From NCBI RefSeq assembly GCF_023509475.1, contig NZ_JAKSDZ010000001.1, positions 62,001 through 126,000 of the forward strand: a stretch of 64,000 nucleotides of DNA. The letters run 5' to 3'. The position numbers and the translations under genes were made by a program. The notes beneath the pieces are model-generated. The model had not been told where the DNA came from. It made no database searches and saw only the letters and a program-made list of their open reading frames with translations. Positions 7,990-16,685 of the stretch are shown here, piece after piece (the first letter of the stretch is position 1; every line of letters starts with the position of its first letter). The stretch is from Aestuariirhabdus haliotis (lineage in GTDB: Bacteria; Pseudomonadota; Gammaproteobacteria; Pseudomonadales; Aestuariirhabdaceae).

Positions 7990-8997
7990 TTAGCGCTCGA
8001 CCATGGATTTATTTCTGTACATCTGGGTATCGGCCGATTCCATCAATGCACCGATATCAGCATGCCGCACCAGGTCATATTCTGTGATGCCGTGAGAAAA
8101 GCTCACCCTGTAGCCCTTCTCCTGTGTGTCATTCCACTCATCCAGCACTCGCTGTAACTTGACGATAATCGACTCTGCCAACGCCTGGCTGGCATTGATC
8201 AGCAGCACCACAAACTCGTCCCCTCCGAGGCGAGCAAAAAGGTCGGTGACGCGAAAGCTACGGCGCAACAAGTCGGCAAAATCATGCAACACCCGATCGC
8301 CTTCGGCATGACCATACTGATCGTTAATGGGTTTGAACTGGTTCAGATCCAGGTAAACCATCGTCACTGGCACCTGCTGTCGCAAACAGAGGTTCAAACT
8401 GTGCTGGGCAAGCAGCATAAAACCGCGTCGATTGGAGATCCCGGTCAGCTCATCGATGGTGGCCAGCTCCACTGCCACCAACTCCCGCTCTACCATCGCT
8501 GCCAGGTCCCTCAGGGTTTCTTGCTCCTGCTCGGATAAATGGCGAGGCTTACGATCAATCACACAGAGCGTGCCCAACCGGCTGCCGTCCAGCGCCTTCA
8601 GCGGACAACCGGCATAAAACCGGACATGAGGCTCACCCAGCACCATAGGGTTATCGGCAAAGCGCGAATCCAGCCGGGCATCCGGCACCAGGAACAAGCC
8701 CTCCCCCAGAATCGCATGGCCGCAAAAAGACAGCTGCCGGGGTGATTCCTTGATATCGATGCCAACCGCCGATTTAAACCATTGCCGATCGGAGTCAATC
8801 AGGCTGACCAGGGCAATGGGTACGTTAAAAATACGTTCGGCCATGCGCGTCAGGCGATCGAAGCGTTGTTCAGGAGGGGTGTCGAGCACCCCCAGCTCAT
8901 GGAGTTTGGCAACACGATGCTCTTCATTGCTGGGAATAGCCGGCTCTTTCAAATCCTTCTCCTGGTCGGCCAATAATGGCTGAACAATACTGCCCAC
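7990..8997 (-). CDS. GAF-GGDEF diguanylate cyclase
   Basis: A 335-residue soluble signalling protein. An N-terminal GAF domain (about residues 30-165; it carries RQLSFCGHAIL and FYAGCPLKALDGSRLGTLCV) is followed by a GGDEF domain (about 175-330). The active-site loop is intact (ARLGGDEFVVLL, near residue 257), so it should make c-di-GMP from two GTP. An RVTD inhibitory-site motif lies five residues before GGDEF, which predicts product feedback. The GAF domain may sense a small molecule. c-di-GMP could feed into type IV pilus behaviour encoded later in the window, but no direct link is visible. Confidence 0.93.
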   Translation of the reverse strand: MGSIVQPLLADQEKDLKEPAIPSNEEHRVAKLHELGVLDTPPEQRFDRLTRMAERIFNVPIALVSLIDSDRQWFKSAVGIDIKESPRQLSFCGHAILGEGLFLVPDARLDSRFADNPMVLGEPHVRFYAGCPLKALDGSRLGTLCVIDRKPRHLSEQEQETLRDLAAMVERELVAVELATIDELTGISNRRGFMLLAQHSLNLCLRQQVPVTMVYLDLNQFKPINDQYGHAEGDRVLHDFADLLRRSFRVTDLFARLGGDEFVVLLINASQALAESIIVKLQRVLDEWNDTQEKGYRVSFSHGITEYDLVRHADIGALMESADTQMYRNKSMVER

Positions 8998-9134
8998 TAA
9001 CTATAGCAGCCCCAGACAGACCCTCCGTACCGCCGCAGCCGCCCTCAGATCCAAGTCCGAGTGATCCCTTTGCACTGCCTCAACGTATAGCAAGCCGTAC
9101 CAATCAATACGCTGGCGAGAGGAATCATTAACAC

Positions 9135-10196
9135 ATGCCGTTCAAAGGACAAAGCGACTACAACCATCAGGGTAAAGGACCACGCAAAGGCGTTCTGTTA
9201 ACGAATCTGGGCACGCCTGATGCGCCCAACAGAACGGCTTTGAAACGCTATCTTCGGGAATTTCTCAGCGACCCCCGAGTGGTGGAAGTACCTCGCTTGC
9301 TATGGTGGCTGATTCTTAACCTGATCATCGTACCTATACGCTCCGGGGCTTCTGCCAAGCTCTATCAGGAAGTCTGGACCGACCAGGGCTCACCGCTGAT
9401 GGAGATCAGCCGCCGCCAGGCCAGCGCACTGCAACAACGGCTCGATAACCAGTATGGCGCAGGAGAAGTGCCGGTAGCACTGGGCATGCGCTATGGTAAC
9501 CCTTCTATCAGCGATGCCATGCAGCAACTGACCGAGGCCAATGTGCGCGAGCTGATTGTACTGCCCCTCTACCCCCAGTATTGCGCGGCAACCACGGGAT
9601 CCACTTTCGATGCCGTCAGTGCCCAGCTCCGCCAATATCGCTGGGTCCCCAGCCTGCACTTTAACGGGGGCTACCATCAGCACCCGGCCTATATTCAGGC
9701 GATCTGCCAAACGATTAGCGCCCACATCGATCGCCATGGTGTGCCCGAGCGCCTGATTCTCTCCTATCACGGCACTCCCGAGCGCTATCTGAAAAAAGGC
9801 GATCCCTACTACTGCTTCTGCCAACAAACTTCGCGTCTGGTGTGCGAGCAATTGAAACTTGCCGAAGATTGCCTGCTGACCACCTTCCAGTCTCGCTTTG
9901 GTCGAGAGCCCTGGCTGCAACCCTATACCGACCATACGCTGGAGGCGCTGGCTAAATCCGGCATTCGACAGGTCGCCTTGCTCTGCCCCGGGTTTTCCTC
10001 CGACTGCCTGGAAACTCTGGAAGAGATCGAGATGCAAAACCGGGAGCTGTTTATCGGCGCCGGTGGCGAACAATTTCATTACATTCCCTGCCTTAACGAT
10101 GCCCCCGAACACATCAGTATGATGCAGACTCTGGTCAGTCCTTATCTGGAGCAAACCTCTACAGAACATTCACCCGCTCAGGTGGCGGCCTTATGA
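9135..10196 (+). CDS. hemH: ferrochelatase
   Basis: A 353-residue ferrochelatase, which inserts Fe2+ into protoporphyrin IX to make protoheme. Diagnostic parts are KGVLLTNLGTPDAP at the N-terminus, the catalytic His in LSYHGTPERY (near 212), the PYYCFCQQTSRLV segment and the acidic CLETLEEIE motif (near 295). It starts a close-packed four-gene set: its stop overlaps the next start by four bases (ATGA). The ribosome site is GAGAGGA, about 11 bases upstream. It acts at the inner face of the membrane. Its link with a flavoprotein and photolyase suggests coregulation of heme synthesis with oxidative or light stress. Confidence 0.97.
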   Translation: MPFKGQSDYNHQGKGPRKGVLLTNLGTPDAPNRTALKRYLREFLSDPRVVEVPRLLWWLILNLIIVPIRSGASAKLYQEVWTDQGSPLMEISRRQASALQQRLDNQYGAGEVPVALGMRYGNPSISDAMQQLTEANVRELIVLPLYPQYCAATTGSTFDAVSAQLRQYRWVPSLHFNGGYHQHPAYIQAICQTISAHIDRHGVPERLILSYHGTPERYLKKGDPYYCFCQQTSRLVCEQLKLAEDCLLTTFQSRFGREPWLQPYTDHTLEALAKSGIRQVALLCPGFSSDCLETLEEIEMQNRELFIGAGGEQFHYIPCLNDAPEHISMMQTLVSPYLEQTSTEHSPAQVAAL

Positions 10197-11197
10197 TCAC
10201 CTATGATGTCGCGATTATCGGCGCCGGTACGGCGGGATGCTTCGTTGCCCAAACCCTGTCGCAACAGGGCCACTCGGTTGTCATCGTAGAAAAAAGTCGT
10301 GGTGTGGGCGGTCGCTGCAGTCGTCGCTCGGTAGACCCGCAAGGCAGTGTCGATCTTGGTGCTGCAGGCTTTCGCCTGCAACATCCATCTCTGACCGAGG
10401 AAGTTCAACACTGGCATCAATCCGGTTGGTTGGCCCAATGGCACCATAGCCTGGCGAATTTCGAACAGCCTTTACAGCATCAGGGCAGCGAACTCTATTG
10501 CGGCGTACCCTCCATGAACCGCTGGCATCGCCATTTGTGCCAGGATGCAACGCTCATCACCGGGCAGCAGGTTGTACAATTTGACCGCCAGGAGAATCAC
10601 TGGCAGCTACAAGATAAGTCAGGGCAAACCATTGTGCGTGCCCACTGGTTGATCATCACCGCACCAGCCAGACAAACCCTGGCGCTGCACGACTGGCCCC
10701 AGGACTGGCAACAATGGCTCGAGCAATCGTCTCAGGCAACCCAGGCACAATGGGTATGTGCTATTGAATTGGAGCAAGCCAATCCACAACTCGCTGATCG
10801 GTATACCGGCCAGGATCCTGTGCTGGCCAGCGCTGTACGCGACAGCGCAAAACCGGGACGAGATTCGAGTCATGAACGCTGGGTCTTGCAGGCCCAACCA
10901 GAGTGGACATTGGAGCGACTTGATAGCCAACCCGATAGCGCCGGCGAGCAGCTATTGCAACGCTTCTGCGCTACCCTTAAAGCCAAGGGCAACGCCAGAG
11001 TTCTGAGCACTCATCGCTGGCTGTTAGCCCAACACCCACTTCCCGGCTTAGAGTCCCGCTACCTGCTGGATCGAAAACAGCAGATTGGGCTGTGCGGTGA
11101 CTGGCTGGCCACTGATCCTGAGCTCGATGGCATCGAATCGGCCCTGCTCAGTGCCCAGGCCCTGACAAACGCCCTGCTCGATGGCTGCAAACTTTAG
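10193..11197 (+). CDS. renalase-like FAD-dependent oxidoreductase
   Basis: A 334-residue flavoprotein of the NAD(P)/FAD amine-oxidase superfamily, closest in layout to bacterial renalase-like proteins. The N-terminal Rossmann motif is IIGAGTAGC, followed by the VVIVEKSRGVGGRCSRR FAD-contact segment. The C-terminus has LCGDWLA and a GIESALLSAQALTNALL helix, the usual second FAD motif. Bacterial renalases oxidise isomeric dihydronicotinamides, but the substrate here is unproven. The start overlaps the hemH stop (ATGA) and the gene is followed 20 bases later by the TudS-like gene. Its place in the photolyase operon recurs in other bacteria. Confidence 0.88.
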   Translation: MITYDVAIIGAGTAGCFVAQTLSQQGHSVVIVEKSRGVGGRCSRRSVDPQGSVDLGAAGFRLQHPSLTEEVQHWHQSGWLAQWHHSLANFEQPLQHQGSELYCGVPSMNRWHRHLCQDATLITGQQVVQFDRQENHWQLQDKSGQTIVRAHWLIITAPARQTLALHDWPQDWQQWLEQSSQATQAQWVCAIELEQANPQLADRYTGQDPVLASAVRDSAKPGRDSSHERWVLQAQPEWTLERLDSQPDSAGEQLLQRFCATLKAKGNARVLSTHRWLLAQHPLPGLESRYLLDRKQQIGLCGDWLATDPELDGIESALLSAQALTNALLDGCKL

Positions 11198-11217
11198 TTG
11201 GCACAAGAGACGTTACC

Positions 11218-12192
11218 ATGACCGAATCCACTTCCCTGGTCCCAGACACCCCGATCAACGTCGGTATCAGTTCCTGTTTACTGGGCCAAAACGTGCGCTA
11301 TAACGGAGGACATAGCCAATCCCGCTTATGCCTGGATAGCCTCAGTCAGTTTTTTACTTTCAGCCCTTTCTGCCCGGAGATGGCAGCAGGGTTCGGCACC
11401 CCGCGACCCGTGATGCGACTGATCGGTGATCCTGCTGACCCTCGGCTGGTTTACAGCGACAACGCGACGCAAGATCTTACCGAGCAACTGCAATCGGGCT
11501 TTGCTGACAAGATCCACAACAGCGGAGAGCTGGATGGTTATATCCTGATGAAGAACTCTCCCAGTTGCGGCCTGGAACGCATCAAGATCTATCAGGACAA
11601 CGGCCATCCCCATATCGACCGGGGTCGCGGCCTGTTTACCGAGGCCCTGGTCGCCCGCTACCCGCTACTTCCCGTCGAGGAGGAGGGTCGGCTCAATGAT
11701 GCCCATTTGCGGGAAAACTTTATCCTGCGGGTTTACGCCCACCACAACTTTCGTCAGGAAGTCCTCGCGACCCCCAGCTATCATAACCTGCTGCAGTTCC
11801 ACAGCAGCTATAAGTATGTCCTGATGGCCCACAGCCAGGCCGCCTACAAAACCCTCGGGCGCCTGCTGGCGGAAGCGCACCAACAACCGCTCGATGAGTT
11901 ACTGCCCGATTACCTGCAACAATTAATGGCGGCACTGGCCTCCCCGGCTCGACGCAAAGGACACACCAACGTGCTGATGCATATTCTCGGCTATTTGAAA
12001 AAAACCGTCGCCGGCGAAGCCCGCCAAAACATGGTTGAGGTCATTCACCGCTACCGCGAGGGTAAAATTCCGCTGGTGACTCCCCTCACCTTGCTGCGCC
12101 ATTACATCGACCGTGAAGGCAGCGATTACATTCGCACCCAGCGATATCTGCAGCCTTACCCCGAGGATCTCGGTTTGCGAAATCAACTATGA
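11218..12192 (+). CDS. DUF523-DUF1722 protein (TudS/YbgA fusion)
   Basis: A 324-residue two-domain protein. Residues about 12-160 are DUF523, with conserved cysteines in ISSCLLGQNVRYNG, FCPEMAAG and KNSPSCG; in the related TudS these bind an iron-sulfur cluster used for thiouracil desulfuration. Residues about 170-315 are DUF1722, as in E. coli YbgA, with RENFILRVYAH and HSSYKYVLMAHS. YbgA genes are classically adjacent to photolyase, as here: the stop overlaps the phr start (ATGA). A role in repairing or cleaning thio-modified bases is an inference from TudS. Confidence 0.9.
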   Translation: MTESTSLVPDTPINVGISSCLLGQNVRYNGGHSQSRLCLDSLSQFFTFSPFCPEMAAGFGTPRPVMRLIGDPADPRLVYSDNATQDLTEQLQSGFADKIHNSGELDGYILMKNSPSCGLERIKIYQDNGHPHIDRGRGLFTEALVARYPLLPVEEEGRLNDAHLRENFILRVYAHHNFRQEVLATPSYHNLLQFHSSYKYVLMAHSQAAYKTLGRLLAEAHQQPLDELLPDYLQQLMAALASPARRKGHTNVLMHILGYLKKTVAGEARQNMVEVIHRYREGKIPLVTPLTLLRHYIDREGSDYIRTQRYLQPYPEDLGLRNQL

Positions 12193-13598
12193 ATCTGGTC
12201 TGGTTTCGAAATGACCTGCGCCTGGATGATCACCCGGCTTTGTACCACGCCTGCCAACATGGCGGTGCCGTAACCGCTGTCTACTGCGTAACACCGGAAC
12301 AATGGCAAGCGCACGATGAATCGCCTGCCAAACTGGGGTTTCGTCAGGCAGCGCTGAACGATCTGGCCCGGCGCCTGGCGGAAAAAGGCATCGCACTCGA
12401 GCTGCTCAAAGCAGGCAGTTACCAACAGCTACCCGAACAGCTGGGGGCATTCTGCCAGCAGCGCAACATCACCAATCTCTGGTTTAACCGGGACATACCC
12501 TGGGACGAACAACAACGGGATAACGCCGTTGTAGCGTATCTGCAATCCTGCCAGATAGTTTGCCATGAGCAGGCTGCCGACCTGATTTACCCCTCCCCCC
12601 TGAACAACAAACAGGGGCTCCCCTTCAAGGTATTCACGCCCTGGTATCGAGCCTGGTTGCAATGCGTACAGCAGCTGCACCGGTTCACAGTGCCCGAGCC
12701 GACCGCCGCCGCAGCGCCGCGGCCTGAACCGGATGCCTTGCAGCTGCCGGGCAGTAGCGATTATCGAGCAGACCTGTGGCCCGCCCATGAAGCCGAAGCC
12801 CTGGCCCGACTGCATCATTTTTTGGTCAACGGCCGACGTGCGTACAATAGCCAACGAGATATTCCGTCGATGCCCGGCACCAGCACCCTGTCACCCTATC
12901 TGGCCAGTGGCTTGTTAAGCCCTCGACGTTGCCTGCAAATGATTCAGCAAAGCGCCGCGGCAGAGGGTTGGGAATGGCAGGAAGATGCCTGGTTACGCGA
13001 GCTGGGCTGGCGGGAATTCTACCGTTACCTGATGGCGGCCTTTCCCCGCCTGAGCCGGAATCAACCCTTTAAAGCCCAGACCCGTCACCTGCAATGGGAA
13101 GTAAATCCGCATCACTTGCAGGCCTGGCAACAGGGCCATACCGGTTTCCCCCTGGTCGATGCCGGCATGCGTCAATTGGCCCGTACCGGCTGGATGCACA
13201 ATCGCTTGCGCATGCTGACCGCCAGTTTCCTGTGCAAGTTACTTCTGATCGATTGGCGCGAAGGTGAGGCCTTTTTTATGCAGCATTTGCTGGATGGAGA
13301 CTTCCCCTCCAACAACGGCGGCTGGCAATGGTCCGCCTCCACCGGTTGCGACGCCTCGCCCTGGTTTCGCATCTTCAACCCCACCCGTCAGTCGGAACGT
13401 TTCGATCCTGAGGGTCATTTTATTCGCAAACTGGTCCCCGAACTGGCCAGTCTGGATTCCCGTCAGATTCATAACCCGCCACAAAAGGTGCGAGAGGCGC
13501 TGGGTTACCCTGCGCCCGTTATCGACTATCGAGGTGCCCGCGAGCGGGTGTTGCAACGCTTTCGCGAGCTCAATGAAACCGAGTCCAATGTCAGTTAA
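12189..13598 (+). CDS. phrB: deoxyribodipyrimidine photolyase, class I
   Basis: A 469-residue photolyase. The N-terminal antenna-binding domain begins LVWFRNDLRLDDHPAL. The FAD-binding helical domain (about 270-460) holds the class I CPD photolyase signatures: TGFPLVDAGMRQL, the GWMHNRLRMLTASFL helix and NGGWQWSASTGCDASPWF-RIFNP. It uses blue light to split cyclobutane pyrimidine dimers. It is the last gene of the hemH operon, with a 4-base overlap with the gene before. The following gene is convergent. A cryptochrome-DASH alternative is unlikely, because the C-terminal motifs match repair photolyases. Confidence 0.96.
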   Translation: MNLVWFRNDLRLDDHPALYHACQHGGAVTAVYCVTPEQWQAHDESPAKLGFRQAALNDLARRLAEKGIALELLKAGSYQQLPEQLGAFCQQRNITNLWFNRDIPWDEQQRDNAVVAYLQSCQIVCHEQAADLIYPSPLNNKQGLPFKVFTPWYRAWLQCVQQLHRFTVPEPTAAAAPRPEPDALQLPGSSDYRADLWPAHEAEALARLHHFLVNGRRAYNSQRDIPSMPGTSTLSPYLASGLLSPRRCLQMIQQSAAAEGWEWQEDAWLRELGWREFYRYLMAAFPRLSRNQPFKAQTRHLQWEVNPHHLQAWQQGHTGFPLVDAGMRQLARTGWMHNRLRMLTASFLCKLLLIDWREGEAFFMQHLLDGDFPSNNGGWQWSASTGCDASPWFRIFNPTRQSERFDPEGHFIRKLVPELASLDSRQIHNPPQKVREALGYPAPVIDYRGARERVLQRFRELNETESNVS

Positions 13599-13605
13599 AT
13601 GGGAG

Positions 13606-14217
13606 CTACAGGGCTCCAGCTTCTTGCAAACGATCCAGCAAACCCTGAGCCAGACGCTCGTAGCCGGCACCATTAAGATGAATGGGGTCGGCTTTTAACG
13701 AGGGGGAACGCAACAGATCGGCAAGCAGTTCACCTTCGAAGGGTACGGCGTATTGCTCAGCCAATTCGCTGTATAGGGGTGCACTGTCGGAAAACAGGCT
13801 TTTTTGCGGCACCCCCACCAGCAACACAGGAATGCTGCGGCGCTGGGCCTGTTCAATCATGGCTGCCAGGTTGGCATGAATCTCTGAGGCTGGGCGGCTG
13901 CGCAGAATATCATTGCCCCCTTCCAACAATATAAGCAGCTGCGGCTGCACCTCGTCGAGCAGTTCTGGCAGGCGTTCTCGCCCCTCAGGTGTTTGCTCGC
14001 CGGAAACACCGCCATTAACGACTTCGCGTCCGCTCAAGCGTTGCAAATGGGCCGGGTAGTCTTGCCCTTCGCCACCCGCACCCACGCCAGCCGTCAGGCT
14101 ATCGCCAAAGGCCAGAATGGTCGCCCCTTCGGGCAAAGGGTCCATGGACACTGAGGCGCCACAGCCCGACAACAGCAGCGGCACCAACAAAACCCAACAA
14201 CGCAGCCCGAATAACAT
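13606..14217 (-). CDS. SGNH/GDSL-family lipase-esterase, lipoprotein (TesA-like)
   Basis: A 203-residue SGNH hydrolase. Block I is AFGDSLTAG with nucleophile Ser40, block III is GGNDI, and the catalytic Asp/His pair is in DPIHLNGAGY. The N-terminus is a lipoprotein signal (LLVPLLLSGC, lipidated Cys19), so it should be membrane-anchored in the periplasm. E. coli TesA is soluble periplasmic thioesterase/lysophospholipase I, so the lipid anchor is a difference. ATG 14217 has GGAGG about 11 bases upstream; the frame upstream begins only with TTG. It is convergent with phrB and downstream of purK. Confidence 0.88.
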   Translation of the reverse strand: MLFGLRCWVLLVPLLLSGCGASVSMDPLPEGATILAFGDSLTAGVGAGGEGQDYPAHLQRLSGREVVNGGVSGEQTPEGRERLPELLDEVQPQLLILLEGGNDILRSRPASEIHANLAAMIEQAQRRSIPVLLVGVPQKSLFSDSAPLYSELAEQYAVPFEGELLADLLRSPSLKADPIHLNGAGYERLAQGLLDRLQEAGAL

Positions 14218-14250
14218 CAAAGAGATCGCCTCCTGCAAGGGCTCGCCAGG

Positions 14251-15381
14251 TTAACCGGCGAACGCCCCTCCCGTCGCCTGATACACCTCGGCTTCAAGCG
14301 CCTCCAGGCGCTGACGCAGTCGCTCCGGATCTGAATCCTGAAGGTTGATATGCCCCACCTTGCGGCGCGGTTTCACCAGTTTGTTGTACAGGTGAAGTTG
14401 CAACTCGCCTTTGCCGGCCGTCTCAACCGATGGCAATTGCCCCAACAGGTTCAACATTGCAGCCGGCTGCAGTGGCTCAGTCGGGCCAGGTTCCTTGCCG
14501 CAGATGGCTCGCAGGTGGTTGGCAAACTGGGAACAGACACCACCGGCATCCTGCGTCCAGTGACCGCTATTGTGAACCCTTGGCGCCAGCTCGTTGACCA
14601 GCAAGCGATCGCCCACAACGAAGCATTCGATCGCCAACACCCCGACGTAACCCCAGCAATCCAGCAGACGGTCAGCCAGTTGCTGCGCCTGTTGCTGCAA
14701 TGCCTCGGTAAGGTTCGGTGCGGGAGCCAGGGAGCTGACCAAAATACTACTGCGGTGAGCATTCTCGGCCAGCGGATAACAGGCCTTGGCACCATTGGCC
14801 GAGCGCACAGCGATGATGGAGACTTCGCGGCTGAAGGTTACCTGTCCCTCGACCACCAAAGATGGCCAGTGCTCCATCTGCTCGATCAAGGCAACCAGTT
14901 CATCGGAGGCGGTCAGGCGCCACTGGTTCTGACCGTCGTAGCCCTCTTCGCAGGATTTAACAAACACCGGATAACCCAACTCGGCCACTGCCGCGGACAA
15001 GGTATCGGCGGAATCCGCCAGACGAAAGGGCGCAATAGGAATATCCAACGATTGCAGAAACGCTTTTTCCCGTCCTCGGTGCTGGCAGACAGCAATCGCA
15101 TCCGGGTCGGGATAGACCGCGCAAAAAGGTCGCAGGGTAGCGAGCAGGTTGACATCAACATGCTCCCGCTCGACGGTGATCACATCGGGCTGGCCGAGCG
15201 CCTGATACAAAGCCTCGCCTGCAACGTCGCTCTGATGACGCACCACGGTACCCAAACCATGAACACAGTCGATATTTTCATCCTTATTGGCCAAAAACGA
15301 GAATGTGATTCCCATGGGCCAACCTGCCAGGGCCATCATGCGGGCTAACTGCCCGCCACCAATAATGGCAATGTGCATCAT
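14251..15381 (-). CDS. purK: 5-(carboxyamino)imidazole ribonucleotide synthase
   Basis: A 376-residue ATP-grasp enzyme that makes N5-CAIR from AIR, bicarbonate and ATP in purine synthesis. The N-terminal [13 protein letters not shown] glycine-rich loop, the [14 protein letters not shown] segment and the terminal signature [15 protein letters not shown] are diagnostic. The start overlaps the purE stop (ATGA; a second ATG follows directly), so purE and purK are translationally coupled. The order purE-purK is the usual gammaproteobacterial one. Confidence 0.97.
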   Translation of the reverse strand: MMHIAIIGGGQLARMMALAGWPMGITFSFLANKDENIDCVHGLGTVVRHQSDVAGEALYQALGQPDVITVEREHVDVNLLATLRPFCAVYPDPDAIAVCQHRGREKAFLQSLDIPIAPFRLADSADTLSAAVAELGYPVFVKSCEEGYDGQNQWRLTASDELVALIEQMEHWPSLVVEGQVTFSREVSIIAVRSANGAKACYPLAENAHRSSILVSSLAPAPNLTEALQQQAQQLADRLLDCWGYVGVLAIECFVVGDRLLVNELAPRVHNSGHWTQDAGGVCSQFANHLRAICGKEPGPTEPLQPAAMLNLLGQLPSVETAGKGELQLHLYNKLVKPRRKVGHINLQDSDPERLRQRLEALEAEVYQATGGAFAG

Positions 15382-15860
15382 TCCACCTCGTTAGGTACGC
15401 CGTCAGTTTGACTCGCACGCCAGTTCTGTAAGCGAGTAGAGAGTTCCTGATCCGCCAGTGCCAGCATCTGGACCGCCATCAGGCCAGCGTTAAATGCCCC
15501 CGCTTCGCCCACTGCCTGACAGGCTACCGCAACGCCCCGCGGCATCTGCACCATGGACATCAGACTGTCCATACCCTGAAAATGCTTACTGGCGACCGGC
15601 ACTGCGATCACCGGCAAATGGGTCATGGCCGCCGCCATGCCAGCCAGATGGGCCGCACCACCCGCACCGGCAATGATCACCTGAACTCCCTTTTCATGAG
15701 CGGTGGAAGCAAATTCGTACAGACGCTCAGGAGTACGGTGGGCGGATACAACCCGAGTTTCAAAAGATACGCCAAGCTGTTCAAGGACGCGGGTGGCGGC
15801 TTGCATCGTGGACCAGTCAGACTGGGATCCCATAATGATGCTGACGCGGGGTTGATTCAT
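15378..15860 (-). CDS. purE: N5-CAIR mutase
   Basis: A 160-residue class I PurE, which converts N5-CAIR to CAIR. The family motifs [39 protein letters not shown] and [10 protein letters not shown] are intact. The start at 15860 has GGAG 7 bases upstream. Its ATG overlaps the stop of the upstream small membrane protein gene (ATGA), and its stop overlaps the purK start, so three genes are chained by 4-base overlaps. Confidence 0.97.
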   Translation of the reverse strand: MNQPRVSIIMGSQSDWSTMQAATRVLEQLGVSFETRVVSAHRTPERLYEFASTAHEKGVQVIIAGAGGAAHLAGMAAAMTHLPVIAVPVASKHFQGMDSLMSMVQMPRGVAVACQAVGEAGAFNAGLMAVQMLALADQELSTRLQNWRASQTDGVPNEVE

Positions 15861-16267
15861 ACTATTGCTCCGTCGTTGCAATCAGGTTGTGCCATCACAT
15901 GGCGGCTCTGTGCGCTGTAAAGCGGTAGACCCACCAGCACGTTGATAAGGAAAAAGGCCGGCAACGAAACAGTAATCATCAGGCTCTGATAAGCAGAGAG
16001 TTGGGCTACTGCCGTGGCCGCCAATACGGCATTGTAGAAGGCACTGCCACCCGACGTAGTCAGTAGAATCATGCCACCGGTCAACGGGGCCAGGCGAGTG
16101 CCGCTAGAAGCGGCGCCTAGTGTACCACCCAACCAGGGTATCAACCATAATGGCTGACTGCCTGGGCCTCCTGTAACCCAATATCCCCCCAATCTGCTCA
16201 AGTCAGAGCGATGAACTGCCAAGGCAATGGCCAAAAACGCTTGCAGCAAGCGACTGCGAAGCAACAC
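15857..16267 (-). CDS. small hydrophobic membrane protein coupled to purE
   Basis: An open frame of up to 136 residues with three or four hydrophobic segments: near the N-terminus ([12 protein letters not shown]), [14 protein letters not shown], a long [26 protein letters not shown] stretch and [20 protein letters not shown]. It is not recognised as a known family. Its stop overlaps the purE start by four bases, which argues for a real coupled gene. The start is unclear: the frame opens with GTG at 16267 with no good ribosome site, and a shorter form is possible. The region between it and the tRNA gene is only 17 bases. Confidence 0.5.
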   Translation of the reverse strand: MLLRSRLLQAFLAIALAVHRSDLSRLGGYWVTGGPGSQPLWLIPWLGGTLGAASSGTRLAPLTGGMILLTTSGGSAFYNAVLAATAVAQLSAYQSLMITVSLPAFFLINVLVGLPLYSAQSRHVMAQPDCNDGAIV

Positions 16268-16284
16268 GAGGGAATGTCAAAAGA

Positions 16285-16360
<76 letters not shown>

Positions 16361-16513
16361 ACAGGCCACGAGTTTAGCAAAAGGCTCAAGATTAATTCCA
16401 GCCTCGGCAGCCCGGTCAAGGTGATGGTGCAATCCCCGTGACAGGACTGATAATTACCTCAAGACAAGCTGAATAAAATTCAACCAAGGCTCGGAAGACA
16501 TTCTGATTTGCTG

Positions 16514-16522
16514 TGGTATGAT
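16514..16522 (+). promoter_or_regulatory. extended -10 promoter candidate for serA
   Basis: TGG-TATGAT matches an extended -10 element (TGn plus TATAAT with one mismatch). The -35 region at the usual distance is weak (GAAGAC), as is common with extended -10 promoters. Transcription would start near 16529, giving a leader of about 155 bases. Confidence 0.5.
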
Positions 16523-16549
16523 GGGCGCCCCTCGCCACAGGGTGCCCAT
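16521..16549. promoter_or_regulatory. inverted repeat over the serA start site, candidate operator
   Basis: Arms ATGGGCGCCC and GGGTGCCCAT are complementary at 9 of 10 positions and separated by 9 bases. The repeat overlaps the -10 end and the predicted transcription start, so a bound repressor would block serA. It lies too early to form a full RNA hairpin from that start. Confidence 0.4.
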
Positions 16550-16685
16550 TAACCGATGGGTTCCAAGACCTGTCAACGCACGCTTGGCCGGGAAAAGCAG
16601 TACTAACAAATACATAATTTTCAGCAGTAACAACGCTCCGGTTTGACGATCGAGGTCAACCGGAACGAACGAGGATCGAGCCCAC

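Larger units (their letters stand above)
16361..16685. other. 325-bp non-coding region between tRNA-Thr and serA
   Basis: No reading frame with support lies here. The right half holds the serA promoter candidate and an inverted repeat (listed separately) and a leader of about 155 bases. The left part must contain the minus-strand promoter for tRNA-Thr; TGCTAAACT, an extended -10-like element, is present on the minus strand about 20 bases before the tRNA, without a clear -35. Confidence 0.6.

Noticed and set aside
9390-10169. 259-codon minus-strand open frame
   Set aside because: Antisense to hemH, with no recognisable protein features.
14350-15348. 332-codon plus-strand open frame
   Set aside because: It lies antisense inside purK, which has full family signatures. 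The frame is a codon-bias shadow without a ribosome site.
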